Assembly: GCA_002344125.1 (NCBI GenBank) | Contig: DDTQ01000012.1 | Span: forward strand, 443,056-507,055 | Origin: Ignavibacteria bacterium UBA2360 | GTDB taxonomy: Bacteria; Bacteroidota; Ignavibacteria; Tepidaquicellales; OLB5 | Direction of reading: 5' to 3' | Length of the DNA stretch: 64,000 bases | Shown: piece after piece, positions 52,722 through 61,156 of the stretch | How positions within the stretch are numbered: position 1 is the stretch's first letter | How the letters are laid out: every line of letters begins with the position of its first letter | Program-made: the position numbers and the translations under genes | The notes under the pieces: model-generated | The model's input: only the letters and a program-made list of their open reading frames with translations | What the model was told of the DNA's origin: nothing | Databases searched by the model: none

Positions 52722-54203
52722 TTATTTTATGAATGCGAGCTTTATTGTCTCGCTTTGTCCATATTCTGACAATGCTTTTAAAAAATAAATTCCGGATGAT
52801 AATCTAAAAATATTGAAGTTAATGTCTATTCTGTGAATTCCTGTTTCTTTGACTCCGTTAACAAGATTTGCTACAAGTTTACCGGTTATATCGTATATAG
52901 AAATATTTAATTTGCTTTTTTCATTTAATTGAAAATAAACAATCGTTACGGGATTGAAGGGATTGGGGTAATTTTGGAATAATGTAAAATTTTTGGGGAC
53001 ATTACTATTCATATTGCTAACGCCATTAGGAGGTGGTGCATTTAATAGGCTATCTGTTCTAAGTGCATACACATCATTCTTTGTGAAAATTGTATCAAAA
53101 TCTACAACTCCCGTAAAAATAATATCTCCGTTATCAATCGGAAGTGCGGAACGGATTGTCAAAAAATCGGGTGAGGTGTATACTTTTTCATTAATTACAT
53201 TTCCACTGGAGTCAACTGTAAGCAGAAGTGCTCCCGAAAATTGTTTTGATGATGAAATTACATATTTATTTGAGTTTATGATTTTTAGATCATTAAAAAT
53301 CTTAAATGAGCTGTCACTTTCAATTGTTTTGTGAAATGTAATATTCGCATCTTCATCAATTCGCATTATTGAGTTTTGCCCAATATCATTAATAGTAGAA
53401 TTATTTCCGATCAAATAACCACTTGGTATTTTGATTATACTTCTAATTCTCCATGAAATATCACGTTCAAATTGTCTCTGCCATAACGAATCACCGTTTT
53501 GATCAACTTTAAGTACAAAAGATTTTGATGTATCCGACTGATAATTAATGTTAAAGCCTCCAACTAAATAACCATCATTTGGGTTTGTTTCCGTAATACA
53601 ATCAAAATTCTTCCAATAGGTTGAATAAAATGTTTTATACCATTGTAAATTACCTAATGAATCAATTTTCAGTAAAAATGCATTATCGTTAATGTCCTCA
53701 TAATCTCTGCCACAAGCAATGTATCCGCCATCAGAAACGTTGATAATTTTATAAAGTTGTTTACCGCCTAATCCATATGTCTTATTCCATACAATATCAC
53801 CGTTTTGATTAATTTTTATGGAAAAAGCATTTGTTGAAATTCCAGTTAAAACACATGAAAAATCAGTAGTACTTACAGCAGTTCTACAATAACCCTCTTC
53901 TTCCGATGGACCAATTGCAATACTTCTAGTCCAGATCGTATCGCCAAATTGGTTAATCTTGAGAACATATACTCTCCTAATATTGGGAAGCAAGGTAGTA
54001 GTACCGCAAATGTAAAAATTATCACCATCTGCTTTACACACCGCAAATCCACCGTCGGCGACTCCATCTCTTCCGTCATAAGTTCTCTGCCACGTTATAC
54101 TCTGACCAAAACTTGCACCACATACAATAGCAATTAACACCAAAGCAAAGCAAAATGCTTTAGCATTTATAAATTTTACAAGTTTTTCAGGTCTTCTTCT
54201 CAT
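52722..54203 (-). CDS. Secreted propeller-like protein with T9SS sorting tail
   Basis: 493 residues. A signal segment lies at about 15-33 (F-C-F-A-L-V-L-I-A-I-V-C-G-A-S-F-G-Q), preceded by a longer basic start than usual. Repeats of about 50 residues carry K-I-N-Q-x-G-D-x-x-W-x-x and G-G-Y-I-A-C-G-x, the pattern of hypothetical Ignavibacteria/Bacteroidota propeller proteins. The type A tail begins N-F-T-L-F-Q-N-Y-P-N-P-F-N-P and ends I-K-L-A-F-I-K. Exported through T9SS; function unknown. Confidence 0.82.
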   Translation of the reverse strand: MRRRPEKLVKFINAKAFCFALVLIAIVCGASFGQSITWQRTYDGRDGVADGGFAVCKADGDNFYICGTTTLLPNIRRVYVLKINQFGDTIWTRSIAIGPSEEEGYCRTAVSTTDFSCVLTGISTNAFSIKINQNGDIVWNKTYGLGGKQLYKIINVSDGGYIACGRDYEDINDNAFLLKIDSLGNLQWYKTFYSTYWKNFDCITETNPNDGYLVGGFNINYQSDTSKSFVLKVDQNGDSLWQRQFERDISWRIRSIIKIPSGYLIGNNSTINDIGQNSIMRIDEDANITFHKTIESDSSFKIFNDLKIINSNKYVISSSKQFSGALLLTVDSSGNVINEKVYTSPDFLTIRSALPIDNGDIIFTGVVDFDTIFTKNDVYALRTDSLLNAPPPNGVSNMNSNVPKNFTLFQNYPNPFNPVTIVYFQLNEKSKLNISIYDITGKLVANLVNGVKETGIHRIDINFNIFRLSSGIYFLKALSEYGQSETIKLAFIK

Positions 54204-54514
54204 TTGTATTTTAAAAAGTTTTAATCGGTGTGTATCAGTTTGGTCTGTTTGCCGTTTTACCGGTAAATGTGCAGGATTCGGGTCGTATTTATATTTGTCA
54301 ATTCCAAATTAATATATAATTGCAAAATTGTCAAGCGTAAAAGTATAAAGTATTAATTTCTTTGTAAAATCGCAAAGATGGAAATGGTACAAAAAAAACC
54401 TGCCGGGTATTAAAGTCCTGGCAGGTCTAAATGTTCTTAAAGTTTTTTCTTTACTTGTTGTTGGTGACGCTTCGCTAAACACCAACAACGGCGGAAAATT
54501 TTTAACTCTTGGTT
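54204..54514. other. Gap with terminator and nested palindrome
   Basis: Apart from the terminator at 54391-54426 it holds GTTGTTGGTG (54457-54466) and CACCAACAAC (54480-54489) enclosing ACGCTTCGCTAAA. A related GTTGTTGGT...ACCAACAAC pair at 61063-61122 encloses different palindromes. Confidence 0.65.
54391..54426 (-). terminator. Terminator of the 852-codon T9SS gene, duplicate of 49511-49545
   Basis: ACCTGCC-GGGTATTAAAGTCCT-GGCAGGT preceded by eight A (T-run on the minus strand). Matches the other terminator base for base through the stem and loop. Confidence 0.8.
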
Positions 54515-56965
54515 TTATTTCACTATCAGCATCTTCTTCACATCAACAAAATCATTCGTCGTAATTTTATATAAATACATTCCGCTTGCATAGTTCACAG
54601 CATTGAAATCCAGTCTGTATCTGCCCGGTGACATATCCTGATTCACAAGTGTCTCTACTTCTCTGCCAAGCAGGTCATAAACCGTAATTCTTACGATGCC
54701 ATTCCTTATTATATCAAAATTGATATTTGTAACGGGATTAAACGGATTCGGGAAATTCTGATGCAGCTTATATTCAGTCGGCAGCTCGTTCGAAATATTC
54801 TGTATCCCGATAGGAGAAGTCCACCGCGCTGTTTGCACTATCGGATTCCTTATTAGCACCGATACTGCCGTATCGCTGCCCGTGCTGTCCGGAGAGTTAT
54901 ATGCTCCTGTACCCGTGCCGGACCAGCCCCTGAATTCATACGGCGCACCGTTGAATACTATATTCCTTGAAAGCACGCCAAATTGAACCGTAGTTCCGGA
55001 ATCAATATACGCGTCTCCAAAGGTATTACCAACCGTTGAATTCACCGCAAGCCGGCACTGCAGCTTATAATTTGCGGTTAATGTTGTATTGTTATTTATC
55101 GTAATTGTGTGAGTTGTATCACCGTTATCAGACCAGTTCACAAATACATACCTGTTGAAGCCTACTGTCTTCGGACTTATAGCCTGAACTGTAACCTGCG
55201 AACCATTTGGAAATGTTAAATTCTGCGATGTATTATATTGAGTGCCGTTAACTTTGAATTCACAAATGTTCCCCCTGTTGGTTCCCACTATAAGTTCAGA
55301 TGAATTCACAAGCAGGTCAACTGTCCTGATATGAATGTTTGTACCTGTCTGCGAACTTCTGCCCTTGATATGAAGTTTGTACTTCCTCGGTGTAACTGAG
55401 CCTGTCAATTTGACTTTTACTGTCACCGAGTCCGGAAATGCTGCAATGGAATCTTTTCCGTTCGCGAAACTAAGCTGAATTGTGCCTGATTGCGGCAATG
55501 AATCCAGCGATAAAGAGAATTTAACCCTTTCTGTATAAGGGCCCTTAATTGCCGGGATCACCGTTGAAAATGTAGTGCTATCCCCATTATTGATGTTCCT
55601 TTTCTCCGGATTTACTGTCATTGCATAATCAGGAAAATAGGAAACATAACTGCCAAGACTGTTATTCCTTCCGTCCATCCATGCGTTCAGACTTGTATTG
55701 CCTATAGCTGAATTTCCTATGTAATCTCCTATGTAGCCTTCGCCGCCGGGCTGACCCACCGCCATATTGTTCGGATTGAAATTCACATCCGAAACGTTTT
55801 CGTTTACCGAAAAACTGTTCCCTCCGTTAGTTGATACTGCCGCGTAAAGCCGGGTTTGCAGATTGCTTGCCGGATCCATCCTTGAATCATACCAGCAGAT
55901 AAATACTTTGCCTGTTGTATTATCAACTGATACCGATGGCATCCACTGATCAGTTGTGGTTGCATCGTCATTTACCCGTAAAGGTGTTGTCCAGTTTATA
56001 CCATAGTCAGTTGATTTGATAAGGAATATATCCGCATTATCCGGACCCGAGGGATTTGCGGCAAATACAACATACACATTACCTCTGGTTGCAGTATAAC
56101 TGTTATCTGCCGCAACTCTGGGAAATTCATTATTTCTGATGCAGTTCTTAACGGTATATCTCCCCTGGCAAAATACTCCGGGTGGAATTATTACTGCCGC
56201 AATTACCTGCGGTGAAAAAGTCGCGCCGCCATCAGTTGAGCGGTTCACATACATACCCCCGCCCTGTGTTGCCGCAAAATAAACGCTGCCACCCTGTATA
56301 TTACCGTTCGGACCCACCGCAACATACGCACCCTGTCCGCCTATAAATGATTGAGGAGCCGACCAGCTTACACCCTGGTTCGTGCTTCTGGAAAAACGCA
56401 TACCTGATTCTCCGAACTGCCTCCAACCAACATACACGTAATTGCTGTATGGTCCCGCAGTCTGATCCGCTGTGATCCACTCCTTATCTGATAAACCTGC
56501 AGTTGTACTGTATACGCTCTTTGCGCCAACCCAGTTCACTCCTTTGTCTGTGGATTTAACCACAGCTATTCCGTATGTCGCCCCGTTCTGATATAGCTGT
56601 GCATAATAACATGTACCCAGGCTGTCATAGGCCATTACAGGATCGCCAATTACACTGAATGTAGGGAATGAAGGAATATTTTTGATCCAGTTATAACCAT
56701 CCAGCGTATAATATAGATTATTAATGTTATAAGCGCAGATGCTGTTTAACGGATCCCTGGGATTTGTCGCAATGTATGGTTCGCCAAAATCTGTACCCAG
56801 GAAAATGTTATCAAATCCGTTGGTAATTACTACCGAACTTTGTGTGCCGTTAGGAGATGCATTAAAGAACGGCGGCTGTATTGCTATTGATTGCTGATCC
56901 GAAAATTGTGAATGTACTTCTGAAACGATAAATACGATAAAAAAGAACAATAATACTTTTTTCAA
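54515..56965 (-). CDS. Secreted sialidase-fold (BNR-repeat) protein with T9SS sorting tail
   Basis: 816 residues from TTG at 56965 (M-K-K-V-L-L-F-F-F-I-V-F-I-V, signal peptide). The frame is open to an ATG at 57073, but that extension covers the terminator hairpin at 57009-57040 and is unlikely to be translated. The N-terminal half has Asp-box/BNR-like repeats (S-T-D-K-G-V-N-W, S-T-N-Q-G-V-S-W, S-T-D-G-G-A-T-F, S-T-D-Y-G-I-N-W, S-T-N-G-G-N-S-F), so a six-bladed propeller. Ig-like and InlB-type regions follow, then the tail K-L-H-Q-N-F-P-N-P-F-N-P. No sialidase catalytic set is evident. Confidence 0.85.
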   Translation of the reverse strand: MKKVLLFFFIVFIVSEVHSQFSDQQSIAIQPPFFNASPNGTQSSVVITNGFDNIFLGTDFGEPYIATNPRDPLNSICAYNINNLYYTLDGYNWIKNIPSFPTFSVIGDPVMAYDSLGTCYYAQLYQNGATYGIAVVKSTDKGVNWVGAKSVYSTTAGLSDKEWITADQTAGPYSNYVYVGWRQFGESGMRFSRSTNQGVSWSAPQSFIGGQGAYVAVGPNGNIQGGSVYFAATQGGGMYVNRSTDGGATFSPQVIAAVIIPPGVFCQGRYTVKNCIRNNEFPRVAADNSYTATRGNVYVVFAANPSGPDNADIFLIKSTDYGINWTTPLRVNDDATTTDQWMPSVSVDNTTGKVFICWYDSRMDPASNLQTRLYAAVSTNGGNSFSVNENVSDVNFNPNNMAVGQPGGEGYIGDYIGNSAIGNTSLNAWMDGRNNSLGSYVSYFPDYAMTVNPEKRNINNGDSTTFSTVIPAIKGPYTERVKFSLSLDSLPQSGTIQLSFANGKDSIAAFPDSVTVKVKLTGSVTPRKYKLHIKGRSSQTGTNIHIRTVDLLVNSSELIVGTNRGNICEFKVNGTQYNTSQNLTFPNGSQVTVQAISPKTVGFNRYVFVNWSDNGDTTHTITINNNTTLTANYKLQCRLAVNSTVGNTFGDAYIDSGTTVQFGVLSRNIVFNGAPYEFRGWSGTGTGAYNSPDSTGSDTAVSVLIRNPIVQTARWTSPIGIQNISNELPTEYKLHQNFPNPFNPVTNINFDIIRNGIVRITVYDLLGREVETLVNQDMSPGRYRLDFNAVNYASGMYLYKITTNDFVDVKKMLIVK

Positions 56966-57008
56966 TTTGTGATTGTTTAGTTTTATGGATAAATTTTTAT
57001 TGAGCCGT

Positions 57009-57040
57009 AAAAAAGACCTGAACGTGCATTCAGGTCTTTT
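57009..57040 (-). terminator. Terminator of the peptidylarginine-deiminase-like gene
   Basis: AAAAGACCTGAA (57011-57022) pairs with TTCAGGTCTTTT (57029-57040), with A-run before it (T-run on the minus strand). Confidence 0.8.
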
Positions 57041-57102
57041 CTCAAAACCGCCGTGGTCTTTGCTGACTGCCAATGCAGTTGACCAACAACAAACAAAATC
57101 TT

Positions 57103-58860
57103 TTATTTCACCAGTACCATCTTTTTAATTTCTGAATATTCACCGGCATCAAGCCTGTAGAAATATATTCCGCTTGCGAACTGGGACGCGTTCCACTGGT
57201 AACTGTAGGAGCCCGCCGTCATATATGCATCTGTGATCTTTAATACTTCCCGGCCTGTTACATCAAAAATGCGCAGCTTTACATTCGTATTCTTTGCTAT
57301 ATCAAATTTTATTTTTGTAACCGGGTTAAACGGATTAGGATAATTCTGGTGAAGTGAAAATTTATTCGGTATTCCCGCAGCAACAGGCTCAACGCCTGTT
57401 ACATTTGTTACGGTGAACTGAATATTTCCCCTCGGCGCCGGCAGCGGCTTTGTTACTGTTTTTCCGCTTACCGATGTTGCTGATATATAATAGTACACTT
57501 TGGTATTTAACGGCTGCGCAGGTATGTTTGCCCTGAATGTATCGCCAATATTTGTCATATTCACCTGTGTAAATCCGCCGGCTGTATCAATTGACCAAAA
57601 CATCCTTGCCTGGGATATTCCGCTCTTATGCTTAATGTAAGCTTTTACTTCGTACGGCTGCGATGTGTTGTTGGTGTTACGCAGTGCGGAGTGTGATATA
57701 AATACCGGCTGATTAACGCCAATTTCTTTTGTGATACAATGGATCGCGCCAAGTGATGGTATAATAGCGTTACAGTCAATCCCCACAATTTTGTAACCGG
57801 GCAATGCTTCCCTGTATATCCTCAGCGCTGTAGTATCATATTGCAATTCATAAGTCGGCACAATAACAGTCTTATTAACAAACACTGAATTCGTATAAGT
57901 CCTGTAATTGCCTGTTGGCGGATAGTTGCCGTTATGAGGCGGCATTGGTATCCTTACAACTTTATACGGCTTGCCAAAACATGTCTGGAAATTATTTAAT
58001 ACGTACTGTAAGTTCAGCTCTATTTGCGGACCGTCCGCGACACCGGTTGGGTATTGGCCAACCAGCAGCGTTTCTTCATCAAGCAGCTTCATGTGCATAT
58101 CAATGTGATGTATCTGGTCATACGGCAGTATATCCATTTTAATGTATCTGCTGATTCCCATATAAGAACTCATTATTCCGTTTATCTGGCTTTCGGTTTT
58201 AACCGATACACCGTAAGGATTGCCTGCGGCATTCTCGGTTAATATGAGTTTGGAGGCGAACGCCGTTCCGTGACCATCAGCCATAAAGTTTCCGCCGGTG
58301 TTTACAAGATCGTTCGGCGCTATTAAAGTTTGATGAATTGGAACACCCATTGTATTTGCTATAAATACAGGTGAGGCGTCATCAAGCGGACGCGCTGTGC
58401 GGTTATATTTCCAATCAATTATTCTTAATGTATCAATGTTCTGTGAGTAAACTGTCCATGGACCGTAATCTCTGCACCAGATACTATTAAATGATGTTAT
58501 CAGGAATTTTAGATTCGTTAGCGGCACGCCGCCCTGAGTTAAGTAAGTCCGTACTGCGTTTGAATCTGAACAAATTATATATACCAAACACTCTTCCTGA
58601 GCGTGATCAACTATCTGTCTTAATATCGAAGTCTGTGCTGTCCAAGTTATCTGCAGTCCCTGAAGTTCTTCCCATTCAGCCATTGTTCTTACCGGGCCGG
58701 GCGGGGGATTCGGGTCCATAAGCACAGGAGGTGTTGGATTATTCCTTAAATACTCCATTTGCTGTATTTCCCAGGCAGTAGGGTAATGAGGAAGAAAATC
58801 TTCCTGTGAGAAGGCGTTAAATGCTGCAAAAAATGCAATTAATAGTAATACTGTTTTCAT
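57103..58860 (-). CDS. Secreted peptidylarginine/agmatine deiminase-family protein with T9SS sorting tail
   Basis: 585 residues. Signal peptide (1-18, cleaved near F-S-Q), then a catalytic domain of the Porphyromonas-type peptidylarginine deiminase family (PAD_porph): W-C-R130-D131-Y-G-P-W, N-T-G-G-N-F, H252-I-D254-M-H, and nucleophile C375 in G-A-I-H-C-I-T-K-E. These correspond to the Asp, His, Asp and Cys of the active site. An Ig-like domain (about 405-480) and tail L-H-Q-N-Y-P-N-P-F-N-P follow, the same secretion route as the Porphyromonas enzyme. It may convert peptidyl arginine to citrulline or act on agmatine; substrate open. Confidence 0.9.
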   Translation of the reverse strand: MKTVLLLIAFFAAFNAFSQEDFLPHYPTAWEIQQMEYLRNNPTPPVLMDPNPPPGPVRTMAEWEELQGLQITWTAQTSILRQIVDHAQEECLVYIICSDSNAVRTYLTQGGVPLTNLKFLITSFNSIWCRDYGPWTVYSQNIDTLRIIDWKYNRTARPLDDASPVFIANTMGVPIHQTLIAPNDLVNTGGNFMADGHGTAFASKLILTENAAGNPYGVSVKTESQINGIMSSYMGISRYIKMDILPYDQIHHIDMHMKLLDEETLLVGQYPTGVADGPQIELNLQYVLNNFQTCFGKPYKVVRIPMPPHNGNYPPTGNYRTYTNSVFVNKTVIVPTYELQYDTTALRIYREALPGYKIVGIDCNAIIPSLGAIHCITKEIGVNQPVFISHSALRNTNNTSQPYEVKAYIKHKSGISQARMFWSIDTAGGFTQVNMTNIGDTFRANIPAQPLNTKVYYYISATSVSGKTVTKPLPAPRGNIQFTVTNVTGVEPVAAGIPNKFSLHQNYPNPFNPVTKIKFDIAKNTNVKLRIFDVTGREVLKITDAYMTAGSYSYQWNASQFASGIYFYRLDAGEYSEIKKMVLVK

Positions 58861-58977
58861 ATTTATTTTTGTGATATTAGTCGTAATAATACTGAAATTT
58901 ATTCAGTGTTACAACGAATATATTTAAACAAAAGTTAACACTATTTGTTATATCATAAAAGCATTTTATGATAATAT

Positions 58978-59054
58978 TCCCCTCGGCGGGAGGGGTGGTT
59001 GTGCGGCGGCAGGCGTACATTCAGCTTGTCCGCCATGGCGGGAGGGTGTGTTAG
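58978..59054. repeat. Third copy of the TTCCCCTC...GTGTGTTA repeat with long apex
   Basis: Arms CCCCTCGGCGGGAGGGG and GGCGGGAGGGTGTGTTAGAA flank about 40 bases containing GCGGCGGCAGGCG and TTGTCCGCCATGGCGG. Compare 17069-17117 and 22178-22226, where the apex is shorter. Confidence 0.6.
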
Positions 59055-59153
59055 AACTTAAATAACATAATAATTCTATAAAATACTATTTATCTTGAAT
59101 ATTGCCTGCTGAAATGATATTTTTACAGGAATTCTGTTAATTATACCGTAACA

Positions 59154-59873
59154 ATGGCCGGGCAATACGATTACATTGAAAATAATCTGCTGAAAATAAA
59201 GCAGAAGATCGCAAGGGTCTGTGCTGCATTTGAGCGTGACCCCAAAGAGATATACATAATTGCAGTAAGCAAAACATTTCCGGCAGATGCTATTGGTTCC
59301 GCTTTAGATTACAACCAGCTTGATTTTGGCGAGAACCGCGTGCAGGAATTGCTTGCTAAAGAACCGGAATTCAGGGATAGGATCATTCACTGGCACCTGA
59401 TTGGGCATTTGCAGACAAATAAAGTGAAGTTCATCGTGCCGTTCGTTTTTATGATCCATTCAGTTGATAGCCTTAAGCTTGCGCAAAAGATAAATGAAGA
59501 AGCGGCTAAAACAGGGGTTAGAGTTAAGTGTCTTATCCAGGTAAATACCTCAGGAGAAGATCAGAAATCAGGCTGTGACCCGAAGTACACTTTAAAGCTT
59601 GTTAAAGAAATTTCTCAGTTTGAAAATATAAAAGTAAAAGGCTTAATGACTATCGGCAGGATTATGAACAACGAAAAAGATCCCGCTGAACGCGAAATAG
59701 TAAGAGGAAATTTCAGGCGGCTAAAGGAATTATTCGAAGAAATAAAAGCTCATAACATTACCGGGGTTGATATGAAATATCTTTCTATGGGAATGACATC
59801 AGATTATGATATTGCCATCGAAGAAGGCTCAAACATGCTGCGCATCGGCTCCGCTATTTTCGGCAGCCGTTAA
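59154..59873 (+). CDS. YggS/PLPBP-family PLP homeostasis protein
   Basis: 239 residues, single TIM-barrel like the alanine racemase N-domain. PLP lysine in I-A-V-S-K-T-F-P (about residue 40), then F-G-E-N-R-V-Q-E-L, W-H-L-I-G-H-L-Q-T-N-K and S-M-G-M-T-S-D-Y-D-I-A-I-E-E-G, all conserved. Regulates PLP supply and amino acid balance rather than catalysing racemisation. In Gram-positives the orthologue lies upstream of divIVA; the same order is seen here (next gene 463 bp downstream). Confidence 0.95.
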   Translation: MAGQYDYIENNLLKIKQKIARVCAAFERDPKEIYIIAVSKTFPADAIGSALDYNQLDFGENRVQELLAKEPEFRDRIIHWHLIGHLQTNKVKFIVPFVFMIHSVDSLKLAQKINEEAAKTGVRVKCLIQVNTSGEDQKSGCDPKYTLKLVKEISQFENIKVKGLMTIGRIMNNEKDPAEREIVRGNFRRLKELFEEIKAHNITGVDMKYLSMGMTSDYDIAIEEGSNMLRIGSAIFGSR

Positions 59874-60336
59874 TTTTGAAGAGTCGGCATCATCGCATCA
59901 CATTTCAGAATCATAGATAGATAAGCAATTATTGATTGACCTCCCCCCTCTCCCTTTGGGAGAGGGGCAGGGGGTGAGGGTCAAACGTCTTTCCAACCCC
60001 GCTGGTCTTTGACCTGCCGCCTAGAAGATATAGAAATAGGCAGGGGTGAAATTCTTAAAGATTAACAATTCGAGACATTCAAAACCCCGTAGGGGTGATA
60101 TTTTTGTAGATTGTCAATATAATAATTTTCCAAACCCCGAAGGGGTGACATTTTTGTGGATTCACAATTCTTTTAGCTCCGTAGGAGCGGCATGTTTGCT
60201 TGCCTTATAGAGCGAAGCGATAGAAGGTAATATTTAAATGGTACTAATATTTTAGCTCCATTGGAGCGAAATGTTACACATTTTCGAAATTAGAGTGTCA
60301 TAAAGTTTATAAATTACATAACCGGAGCAAAATAAA
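59874..60336. repeat. 463-bp stretch with four stem-variable hairpins and a split palindrome
   Basis: Mini-hairpins at 60083 (ACCCCGTAGGGGT), 60134 (ACCCCGAAGGGGT), 60176 (GCTCCGTAGGAGC) and 60255 (GCTCCATTGGAGC), the first two with the ATTTTTGTAGA/GGA tail. At 59995-60048 an AACCCC...GGGGTGAAATT copy is split by about 42 bases. TCTCCCTTTGGGAGAGGGGC lies at 59949-59968. No gene seen. Confidence 0.75.
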
Positions 60337-60951
60337 ATGAGACTATCAGCAATCGACATCAAAAAACAGGAATTCAAAAAAACGATGAGAGGTTACGATG
60401 TCAGCGAAGTTGAAGCATATCTTGATACTGTTGGCAATACCGTTGAAAATCTGTTCAGGGAAATTGAAATGTTAAAAGAACAGGCCGCGAAACTGAACGA
60501 AGAAAAAGAAGAACTGACTTCCGAGATCAATGTTTACCGTGAAAACGAAAAGACATTCCAGAAAGCTATCGTGAAATCCCAGGATATGGCGGAAGATATT
60601 CTTGATAACGCTAAAAAACGGGCGGAGCTTATCATCAAAGAAGCTGAAATCCTTTCAAGCAAAACAAAAGTTCAGGCACAGGAAGAATTCCTGAACCTGA
60701 GACAGGAGCTTGAGGATCTTAAGAACAAAAATGAAGCGGTGATAGATGATATCAAAAACTACCTCGCTGAAAAACTCAATTCCATCGAAGAATACCAGCG
60801 CAACCGCAAAATATTCAAGCTAGAAAATAACATCGCTGCAATGGAACACGTTAAAGAAAGTGAACCTCACAGGGAAGAAATGCCCTCAAATACGTTCGGA
60901 CTCAATCTTGGCAGCCTCAATATGGGTCTTGATGACCAAAGCAGCAAATAG
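60337..60951 (+). CDS. DivIVA-domain coiled-coil protein
   Basis: 204 residues. The N-terminal DivIVA domain is L-S-A-I-D-I-K-K-Q-E-F-K-K-T-M-R-G-Y-D-V-S-E-V-E-A-Y-L-D, followed by continuous coiled coil to about residue 165 and a short disordered tail. DivIVA proteins bind curved membrane at poles and septa and organise division or envelope synthesis in Gram-positives; their presence in FCB bacteria is patchy. Candidate curvature residues F/K near the loop are present. Function in this organism unproven. Confidence 0.9.
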   Translation: MRLSAIDIKKQEFKKTMRGYDVSEVEAYLDTVGNTVENLFREIEMLKEQAAKLNEEKEELTSEINVYRENEKTFQKAIVKSQDMAEDILDNAKKRAELIIKEAEILSSKTKVQAQEEFLNLRQELEDLKNKNEAVIDDIKNYLAEKLNSIEEYQRNRKIFKLENNIAAMEHVKESEPHREEMPSNTFGLNLGSLNMGLDDQSSK

Positions 60952-61005
60952 TTCAATGTAAAAATTCTGTTTTAAATAAAGTGAATATTTAGATTCTGTA
61001 TTGTC

Positions 61006-61122
61006 ATTCCTGCGCTGCGCCTGCCTATGGCATGGAAGGCAGGAATCTTAAAAAAAATCCCAGTTGTTGGTCTTGAACTGCTTTAGCAGTTTGCCTGACT
61101 GCCACTGCAGTTAACCAACAAC
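61006..61122. repeat. Two nested palindromes before the PNP gene
   Basis: ATTCCTGC (61006-61013) and GCAGGAAT (61039-61046) enclose 25 inserted bases with TGCCTATGGCA. GTTGTTGGT (61063-61071) and ACCAACAAC (61114-61122) enclose two further hairpins, AACTGC-TTTA-GCAGTT (61076-61091) and ACTGC-CACT-GCAGT (61098-61111). Confidence 0.8.
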
Positions 61123-61156
61123 AATTATTGTACATTAACAAAAATACTCCCAGTCG

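Noticed and set aside
56966..57073. Upstream ATG of the BNR-repeat T9SS gene
   Set aside because: The extra 36 codons run through the terminator hairpin of the preceding gene, and the signal peptide begins at the TTG at 56965.
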